DNA of 64,000 bases from Dactylosporangium roseum (lineage in GTDB: Bacteria > Actinomycetota > Actinomycetes > Mycobacteriales > Micromonosporaceae): positions 3,773,001-3,837,000 of the forward strand of contig NZ_CP073721.1 in assembly GCF_025264685.1 (NCBI RefSeq). Direction: 5' to 3'. The translations under genes were made by a program, and so were the position numbers. Position 1 is the stretch's first letter. Every line of letters starts with the position of its first letter. Shown here in pieces: positions 25,613-30,408 of this stretch. Below the pieces are notes generated by a model that ran no database searches, was not told where the DNA came from, and worked only from the letters and a program-made list of their open reading frames with translations.

Positions 25613-25649
25613 GCCGCCGCCTCCCAGCACCGGGAACGGCGGCTTTTTC
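25613..25649 (+). terminator. Intrinsic terminator after the 48-codon gene
   Basis: The stem GCCGCC/GGCGGC has an inner TCCC/GGGA helix, followed by TTTTTC. The T-run is on the plus strand, so it ends the plus transcript. It is the clearest U-run terminator in the window. Confidence 0.8.
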
Positions 25650-25764
25650 TTTGCCTTCCTCCACTCGCGGCAGGGCGTGATCCACGCTGCCCTGGAATCG
25701 CATTTCGACACGGCACGGTATTGCACAGCAGGCTGCCCGGAAATGGTCGGGATGGCGTCGCGCA

Positions 25765-25794
25765 TTGACAAGTTCACAGTGGATGGCACACATT
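25765..25794 (+). promoter_or_regulatory. Possible promoter for the tRNA array
   Basis: A perfect TTGACA at 25765-25770 is followed after 17-18 bp by a poor -10 (CACATT, 25789-25794). Transcription would start almost at the first tRNA, leaving little 5' leader, so the call is weak. Confidence 0.3.
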
Positions 25795-25796
25795 TT

Positions 25797-25871
25797 CCGG
25801 AGCGAGGGAGACGGAAACCCACGCGCCTTGGGAGCGCGAGACACCCCGTTCGACTCGGGGGCTTCGGACCA
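25797..25871 (+). tRNA. tRNA-Pro(TGG), atypical, CCA encoded
   Basis: The acceptor arm is CCGGAGC/GCTTCGG with one G-T pair. The D arm has only 3 bp (GGG/CCC). The anticodon stem CGCGC/GCGCG is perfect around loop CTTGGGA (anticodon TGG). The T arm CCCCG/CGGGG has loop TTCGACT, followed by A73 and an encoded CCA. Positions 8-9 are GA, so the nearly universal U8 is missing. Confidence 0.8.
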
Positions 25872-25901
25872 TGCCACGCGGGCCCCAGGCCGGCGGTGGC
25901 A
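25872..25901 (+). other. Hairpin between tRNA-Pro and tRNA-Glu(CTC)
   Basis: TGCCAC/GTGGCA with an inner GGCC/GGCC helix fills the spacer. It may be a processing or stability element. Confidence 0.5.
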
Positions 25902-25905
25902 GCAC

Positions 25906-25979
25906 CGCCCGTGAGGCTGAGGTGGGTAGACCCCCGGATTCTCACTCCGGAAGACCGGGTTCAACCCCCGGACGGGCGA
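25906..25979 (+). tRNA. tRNA-Glu(CTC), atypical
   Basis: The 7-bp acceptor CGCCCGT/ACGGGCG is perfect. The anticodon stem CCGGA/TCCGG carries loop TTCTCAC (anticodon CTC). The T arm CCGGG/CCCGG has loop TTCAACC. The D arm is degenerate, with two good pairs, one mismatch and one G-T. U8 is replaced by G and no CCA is encoded. Confidence 0.8.
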
Positions 25980-26000
25980 CGTGTCAGCACAAGTGTCGGT

Positions 26001-26074
26001 GCGGTAGTCGTCCAACCGGCAGGACACCTGCCTTCCAAGCAGGCACAGACGGGGTTCAAGTCCCCGCTACCGCT
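26001..26074 (+). tRNA. tRNA-Gly(TCC)
   Basis: The acceptor GCGGTAG/CTACCGC, D stem GTCC/GGAC, anticodon stem CCTGC/GCAGG with loop CTTCCAA (anticodon TCC), and T arm CGGGG/CCCCG with loop TTCAAGT are all fully paired. U8 is present. T73 fits many bacterial tRNA-Gly. CCA is not encoded. Confidence 0.9.
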
Positions 26075-26075
26075 C

Positions 26076-26126
26076 TGGTGCCGGCCGGGATCAGCGAACG
26101 GGGGGACTGATCCCGTCCGGCCACCA
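26076..26126 (+). other. Long hairpin between tRNA-Gly(TCC) and tRNA-Asp
   Basis: The arms 26076-26094 and 26107-26126 pair over about 18 bp with one bulge and one mismatch. The hairpin occupies most of the spacer. Confidence 0.55.
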
Positions 26127-26130
26127 CGTT

Positions 26131-26204
26131 GCCGTCGTAGCTCAGTCGGTCAGAGCAAGGCCCTGTCGAGGCCGAGGTCGCCGGTTCGAATCCGGTCGGC
26201 GGTG
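26131..26204 (+). tRNA. tRNA-Asp(GTC), atypical acceptor
   Basis: The canonical TAGCTCAG D-arm start follows acceptor GCCGTCG. The 3' strand CGGCGGT gives G1-T72 and T5-G68 wobbles. The anticodon loop CTGTCGA has anticodon GTC, with an A-G mismatch at the base of the stem. The T arm is GCCGG/CCGGT with loop TTCGAAT. G73, the Asp identity base, is present. Confidence 0.8.
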
Positions 26205-26215
26205 CGCAGCACCAC

Positions 26216-26290
26216 GCGGTTGTAGCTCAGTCAGGTCAGAGCGTCGCCTCGCCGTGGCGAAGGTCCCGGGTTCGAGTCCCGGTTGCCGCT
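26216..26290 (+). tRNA. tRNA-Gly(GCC)-like, U33 missing
   Basis: D arm GCTC/GAGC, anticodon stem TCGCC/GGCGA and T arm CCGGG/CCCGG (loop TTCGAGT) are well formed. The loop TCGCCGT gives anticodon GCC, but position 33 is C instead of the near-universal U. The acceptor has a T-T mismatch at 6-67 and two wobbles. It may be a decayed or specialised tRNA. Confidence 0.6.
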
Positions 26291-26339
26291 CAGGTTTCCA
26301 GTGTTTCGGTTCCGTGTTTTCGCGAGCTTCACCCCCGGT

Positions 26340-26364
26340 CCGGGCGGGCCATCACCCCGCCCGG
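26340..26364 (+). other. Hairpin upstream of tRNA-Leu(GAG)
   Basis: A perfect 9-bp stem CCGGGCGGG/CCCGCCCGG with a 7-nt loop ends 5 nt before the tRNA. Confidence 0.55.
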
Positions 26365-26369
26365 CCCCC

Positions 26370-26443
26370 GCCCTCGTGGCCCAACAGGCAGAGGCACGAC
26401 GTTGAGGACGTCGACGGTGCGCGTTCGAATCGCGCCGAGGGCA
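26370..26443 (+). tRNA. tRNA with Leu anticodon GAG on a class I (short variable arm) body
   Basis: The acceptor GCCCTCG/CGAGGGC is perfect. The anticodon stem CGACG/CGTCG carries loop TTGAGGA (anticodon GAG, a leucine codon reader). The T arm is GCGCG/CGCGC. The variable region is only ACGGT, five nt, whereas bacterial tRNA-Leu normally has a long variable arm. A73 is present. Its charging identity is therefore uncertain. Confidence 0.75.
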
Positions 26444-26450
26444 CGCACAC

Positions 26451-26467
26451 GTCCCGGAAGCCGGGAC
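26451..26467 (+). other. Hairpin between tRNA-Leu(GAG) and tRNA-Glu(TTC)
   Basis: A perfect 7-bp stem GTCCCGG/CCGGGAC with an AAG loop fills the 26-nt spacer. Confidence 0.55.
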
Positions 26468-26469
26468 AT

Positions 26470-26544
26470 GGCGCGGTGGACGAATTGGGAGAGTCGCCTG
26501 GCTTTCACCCAGGACACTTGCGGGTTCAAGTCCCGTCCGCGCTG
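26470..26544 (+). tRNA. tRNA-Glu(TTC)
   Basis: The acceptor GGCGCGG/CCGCGCT has a G1-T72 wobble. The D arm is GAC/GTC. The anticodon stem CCTGG/CCAGG carries loop CTTTCAC (anticodon TTC). The T arm is GCGGG/CCCGT with loop TTCAAGT, and the discriminator is G73. It lies only 2 nt before the next tRNA, so processing must be precise. Confidence 0.85.
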
Positions 26545-26546
26545 CT

Positions 26547-26623
26547 CGCAGGGTAGAGGAGTTCGGCCGTCCTCGCCGGTCTCATAAGCCGGAGCATCGT
26601 GGGTTCAAATCCCACCCCTGCCC
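26547..26623 (+). tRNA. tRNA with CAT anticodon (elongator Met or Ile2)
   Basis: The acceptor CGCAGGG/CCCTGCC has an unpaired C1-C72. D arm GAGG/CCTC, anticodon stem CCGGT/GCCGG with loop CTCATAA, and T arm GTGGG/CCCAC are well formed. The three G-C pairs typical of initiator anticodon stems are absent, so an elongator or lysidine-modified Ile tRNA is more likely. The C1-C72 mismatch is initiator-like. Confidence 0.82.
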
Positions 26624-26626
26624 CCA

Positions 26627-26698
26627 GCCCGTGTAGCTCAGGGGGAGAGCGCCGCCTTCACACGGCGGAGGGCCCAGGTTCGAGACCTGGTGCGGGCA
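26627..26698 (+). tRNA. tRNA-Val(CAC)
   Basis: The acceptor GCCCGTG/TGCGGGC has two wobbles. TAGCTCAG starts the D arm (GCTC/GAGC). The anticodon stem CCGCC/GGCGG carries loop TTCACAC (anticodon CAC). The T arm is CCAGG/CCTGG with loop TTCGAGA, and A73 is present. This is the most canonical member of the array. Confidence 0.92.
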
Positions 26699-26701
26699 CG
26701 T

Positions 26702-26730
26702 TGACCGTCGGGCACGGGGCCGGCCGGTCA
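26702..26730 (+). other. Hairpin between tRNA-Val and tRNA-Tyr
   Basis: TGACCG/CGGTCA closes the spacer, with further GC-rich pairing possible inside. Confidence 0.4.
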
Positions 26731-26735
26731 TCTCC

Positions 26736-26819
26736 GCGGGTGCGCCGACGTCGGAGAGTCGGGGCTGGCTGTAACCCAGTCGCCAGTGGGCTCAGGGGGT
26801 TCGAATCCCTCCACCCGCA
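26736..26819 (+). tRNA. tRNA-Tyr(GTA), class II
   Basis: The acceptor GCGGGTG/CACCCGC is perfect. The anticodon stem GCTGG/CCAGT carries loop CTGTAAC (anticodon GTA). A 14-nt variable arm with a GCC/GGC stem fits bacterial tRNA-Tyr. The T arm is GGGGG/CCCTC with loop TTCGAAT, and A73 is present. U8 is replaced by C. Confidence 0.85.
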
Positions 26820-26848
26820 CGAAGCCCGTCACGGTCTGTTGCGGTCTG

Positions 26849-26892
26849 GCACGGCACGGCACGGCCCGGCACGGCCCGGCACGGCCCGGCAC
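26849..26892 (+). repeat. Tandem 5-nt repeat GGCAC/GGCCC between tRNA-Tyr and tRNA-Cys
   Basis: About nine consecutive GGCMC units run directly into the 5' end of the Cys tRNA. It is probably slippage-generated and may vary between strains. Confidence 0.75.
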
Positions 26893-26963
26893 GGTCGCAT
26901 GCCCGAGTGGTCAGGGACCCGCCTGCAAAGCGGGGGACGCCGGTTCGAGTCCGGCTGTGGCCT
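26893..26963 (+). tRNA. tRNA-Cys(GCA)
   Basis: The acceptor GGTCGCA/TGTGGCC pairs with two wobbles. The anticodon stem CCCGC/GCGGG carries loop CTGCAAA (anticodon GCA). The T arm is GCCGG/CCGGC with loop TTCGAGT. T73 is the Cys identity base. The D arm is short and imperfect. It is the last member of the array. Confidence 0.85.
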
Positions 26964-27541
26964 CGTCCGTGTGCGGTCCACTGTGCCGGGCCGGCTGCCC
27001 TTGGCCTCGCAGGCGGCAGTTGGGGGTCGCTGAAACGCCGATCTTGCTTGAGGGGTGCTCGGGGCTCGCTGGTTCGGCGGTGGTCCTGTCGGGGTTGTCG
27101 GTCAGGTTGGGTCGTGGGTCCTGCCGGAGTCGTCGGCTCGGAGTCGGCGGGTTGGAGTCGGCGAGGTGGTGCACGTGAACGCTCTCCGGGCCCCTCGGCA
27201 GCGCCAATCCGCCGATCTTGCGTACCGACGCCGTCGCCGGGGCCAGGGTGTGGAGCGTGATCCGCTTCGGGTCGCGCGCTTCGCCGGCCGGTGAGATCCT
27301 GGGGAACGCATCGATTGACGTCGAGGTGATTCGGGTCGATTCATCATGATTGTGGAGACTTTTTGTCCGGTGGGCTACCACAATGCTCCACGATCATGAG
27401 AAAGCTCATCCATCGATAGGTGTCGTTGCACCAAGATGTCCGAAATGTCCCCCACGGCCGCCTGGGTGCGGCTATCGAACGGTGCCACCTCCGAACCCCG
27501 GCGGCTCGAACACCCATCGCGCACCCCCCGGCATCTCGAGC
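26964..27541. other. Gene-poor stretch after the tRNA array
   Basis: I see no convincing gene. The first 330 nt are GC-rich with short GGAGTCGGCG-like repeats and two copies of CGCCGATCTTGC (near 27035 and 27208). From about 27300 to 27460 the sequence is clearly less GC-rich than its surroundings and holds the inverted repeat at 27344-27399. Open frames across it have no family signature or codon bias. Confidence 0.6.
27344..27399. repeat. Imperfect inverted repeat in the AT-richer spacer
   Basis: The arms TCATGATTGTGGAG (27344-27357) and CTCCACGATCATGA (27386-27399) pair at 13 of 14 positions around a 28-nt loop, which includes a T5 run and an inner ATTGTGG/CCACAAT repeat. It could be an operator, a terminator or the scar of a mobile element. 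Confidence 0.55.
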
Positions 27542-28114
27542 TCAATGACGGCTCAACCACCGTCGACGGCCGCCGAAGGAACTGCCGCCCGCGAACGCCT
27601 CCGCGATGCCGCACAGCCGCCCCGCGTTCTCCGGCCGCCGCCTCGTCGATGCGGGCGTCGGCGAGCCGGGCGGCCAGCCGTCGCCGATCCGCCCGGGCAT
27701 CCGCGGCTTGTGCCCGTCGATCCGGATGCCGGTGTCGTGCGCGGCGCCCGGGCCGGGATGCGCGCCCCGGAGCAGGTGGTGCTCCCCGGAGACCCGCGCT
27801 GACCGGTCCGTGCTCCAGAGCGTGTGGCGCACCGCGACGGCGTCTCCAAGTGCCCGCGACAGACCCGGCGGCGTACGGCGTGTGCCGCCCATGCCCACGA
27901 TCGCGTCCCAGAACGCGCCGGCGCGGCCGGCGGGCGCAGCGGCAGGTTGGCCACGTCCGGGAACACCGAGATCCGTGGCCGTAGCCGGCCGTGCGGACAA
28001 GCTTCCGCGCAGCCCGTCCATCAGGGACCGCGCGGCCCGCGACGAGTGCGGGATCACGTCGTCCCACCGGTCCGCCGTCACGGCGTCCGTGCGGGCCGCG
28101 GCCGGACCGCTCAC
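27542..28114 (-). pseudogene. Probable frameshifted remnant downstream of the chemoreceptor gene
   Basis: A GTG at 28114 overlaps the chemoreceptor stop (GTGA), as in a coupled second gene, and one frame stays open for 190 codons. High-GC third positions move between frames, however. The start (RWDDVIPHSSRAARSLMDGL) reads in one frame, FPDVANLPLRPPA in another, FWDAIVGMGGTRRT back in the first, and LADARIDEAA in a third. This suggests several small indels in a former gene. No family is recognisable from the pieces. A real 190-aa gene remains possible. Confidence 0.4.
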
Positions 28115-30144
28115 GACATGGCGGCCACATGGCGCTTGATGCGGTCGGTGGCCCACGTCGGGGGCGTGAGGAACTGCAGCCCGATCTCGGTCTGCGTGTC
28201 CATGCCGAGGCAGTGCATGGCCTGGGCGTGCATCTGCAGCGGCCCGTCGTCGAGCGCCAGCTCGACGCTCACGGTGTCGCCGGCCCGCACCGGCGCCCCG
28301 GCGGCGGCGCGGCAGCGCAGGCCGCCCTGGCTGAGGTCGAGCAGTTCGGCGGTGACGACCTCCCGCCCGCCGTCGACGCTGATGCGCACCGGGCCGGTCG
28401 CGCCGATCCGCTCCGCGTGCCGGCGCTCGAGCTGCTCGGCGAGGGTCGACATCTGTTGAATGCGCTCCAGGGTCTCGTTGACCCGGCCGTTGAGCCGCTC
28501 GACGACCGCATGCTGGTCCAGCGCGACGGTGTGCAGCACCCCGGTCGCCTCCCCGACGCCGCCGACCCCGGCCACCATCGCCTCGATCGTGTCCGCCATC
28601 TCCGCCGCGTGGCGCTCCAGCGACGTGATCGTGGCCGAGATCTGCTCGGTGGACTCGGCGGTGCTGCTCGCGAGGTCCTTCACCTCGTTGGCGACCACGG
28701 TGAAGCCGCGGCCCGCCTCGCCGGCCCGTTCCGCCTCGATGGTGGCGTTGAGCGCGAGCAGCCGGGTCTGGGCGGCGATGCCCGCGATGATCTGGGTCGT
28801 GCCGGCGACCTGGCGCAGGCTCTCGCCGAGGGCGGCGACTACCCGCTCGGCCTGGCCGGCGCGGTCGACCACGGAGGCGGTGGCGCGGTCCGCCGAGGCG
28901 ACCCGGTCCTCGATGGTCCGGGCGGCGCCGCGTACCTCGTGGACCTGCGCCACGACCTCCCGCAGCTCCCGCGTGATCGCGCCGACCGACTCGTCGACGG
29001 CGTTCTGGGCCCGTTCGCGCAACTGGCGCTGCCCCTCGCGCTGTTGTTCGAAGCTCGCGTGGAGCTGCTCCTCGCGGATGCGCCGGCCGCGTCGCAGTTC
29101 CTCCTCCTGCTCGGCCAGGCGGTGCCGGGCCTTGTCCAGGGCCCGGCCGATGTCGCCGAGCTCGTCGCGGCCGGACGGCAGTTCGCGCCGGCTGAGGTCG
29201 CCGTCCGCGGTGGCGGTGACGCCGGCGACCGTGAGCCGCACGTCGTGCCGGGTACGCCACCAGACCGCGGCGGCGAGCCAGATCGCGATGACCAGGCCGG
29301 CGGCGGTGACGGTCAGGTTGATCGTGCGGCCCTGCGCCAGCCGGTCGTACCGGACCCGCAGCAGCCGGCGCAGCGCGTCGGTGGCCGGGTCGAGCGTGGC
29401 ACCGGCCGCCTCGGCCACCGGGCGGGCATCGCCGGGCGCCGGCTCCCGCAGCGCGGCGGTGAGGGCGCCGGCGAGCGCGGCGACGGCGTCGGCGGTGGCG
29501 TTCAGCGGCGCGAGGCTCCTCGCCAGGGTGAGGTCGGCGGTCTGCCCGACCGCGGTCGCCTGCCCGGTCCGGATCGCCGCGGCGGCGTTGGCGAGCGTGC
29601 CGGCGTGGATCGCCTTCGCGGCGACCAGGTCGGCCGCGGCGTCGCTCGGACCGGTGCCCGGTGCGGCCGCCGACGAGGCGGCGAGCAGGGCCCTGGGCAG
29701 TTGGACGACCAGGATGTCCATCACGTAGAAGGAGTCCAGGTCCGGGTCGAGGACCAGGTTCGAGCGGTTGCCGGTCTCGGTGACGAGCGCGGCGAGGGCG
29801 GTGGCCGCGGGCACTCCGCCGCCGTCCGGGACCGCGCCCAGCTCGTCGCCGAGGTTCAGCTCCGGATGGTCGCCCACGGCGGCGCGCAGCGGCGCCAGGT
29901 CGGGTGCGCGGCCCGAGGTGATCGTGACCATCGCCGCCAGCGCCGGGCGGACCACCTCGGTGCCGTGGATCTCGCTGCCGGTGAAGTCGACCTGGCCACC
30001 CACCGAGGTGCTGTACGCGTACGTGGCGCCGAGCCCCGGTACCAGCAGGACGACACACAGCACGGCCAGACGGGTGCTCGTCCGGACCCGGTCGGACAGC
30101 CACAGGACCGGCGCGAGCAGCGCAGGCCGCCGCGAACCACTCAT
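28111..30144 (-). CDS. Methyl-accepting chemotaxis-type receptor with C-terminal PilZ domain
   Basis: 677 residues. TM1 is at about 25-45 (LAVLCVVLLVPGLGATYAYS), then a 240-residue extracellular sensor, TM2 at about 284-303, a HAMP-like linker and a coiled coil (about 360-400). The MCP signalling hairpin includes IAAQTRLLALNATIEAERAGEAGRGFTVVANEVKDLA. Residues about 575-675 form a PilZ domain with RHAER (RxxxR) and DLSQGG (D/NxSxxG), so c-di-GMP binding is predicted. No che genes are in the window. The ATG at 30144 starts just before TM1. Confidence 0.9.
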   Translation of the reverse strand: MSGSRRPALLAPVLWLSDRVRTSTRLAVLCVVLLVPGLGATYAYSTSVGGQVDFTGSEIHGTEVVRPALAAMVTITSGRAPDLAPLRAAVGDHPELNLGDELGAVPDGGGVPAATALAALVTETGNRSNLVLDPDLDSFYVMDILVVQLPRALLAASSAAAPGTGPSDAAADLVAAKAIHAGTLANAAAAIRTGQATAVGQTADLTLARSLAPLNATADAVAALAGALTAALREPAPGDARPVAEAAGATLDPATDALRRLLRVRYDRLAQGRTINLTVTAAGLVIAIWLAAAVWWRTRHDVRLTVAGVTATADGDLSRRELPSGRDELGDIGRALDKARHRLAEQEEELRRGRRIREEQLHASFEQQREGQRQLRERAQNAVDESVGAITRELREVVAQVHEVRGAARTIEDRVASADRATASVVDRAGQAERVVAALGESLRQVAGTTQIIAGIAAQTRLLALNATIEAERAGEAGRGFTVVANEVKDLASSTAESTEQISATITSLERHAAEMADTIEAMVAGVGGVGEATGVLHTVALDQHAVVERLNGRVNETLERIQQMSTLAEQLERRHAERIGATGPVRISVDGGREVVTAELLDLSQGGLRCRAAAGAPVRAGDTVSVELALDDGPLQMHAQAMHCLGMDTQTEIGLQFLTPPTWATDRIKRHVAAMS

Positions 30145-30408
30145 ACCGCTCGGTTCGGCACGCCCGGCGCGGTCCTGAGGTTTCCGGCGGCGGACCCGGT
30201 GCGGCCGCCGCCGAAACCGGCGGGGTGCGGCCGGCCCGCGTCCGCTCGACCCGGGTGACGGCCCCGACTCGGCCGGAGCCGGGTGAACGGGTGCTGGCGG
30301 CCGTGTCCCACAATGGTCCGGTCCAGGGCGGTGGTCGGCGCTGATCACGCTTGGATCATGTTCACCGGCGCCGCGAACCGCGCGGCGGCAGAAAGCGTCG
30401 GAGGCGGT

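Noticed and set aside
26547..26623. Initiator tRNA-fMet call for the CAT gene on the basis of its C1-C72 mismatch
   Set aside because: The anticodon stem lacks the three consecutive G-C pairs of initiators, so an elongator or Ile2 tRNA is more likely.
26820..26892. Possible CRISPR-like repeats between tRNA-Tyr and tRNA-Cys
   Set aside because: The units are 5-nt tandem repeats without spacers, and no cas gene is present.
26254..27260. Several open frames of 60-140 codons over the tRNA array and its 3' flank
   Set aside because: They are translations of tRNA genes and spacers. No Shine-Dalgarno or codon bias supports them.
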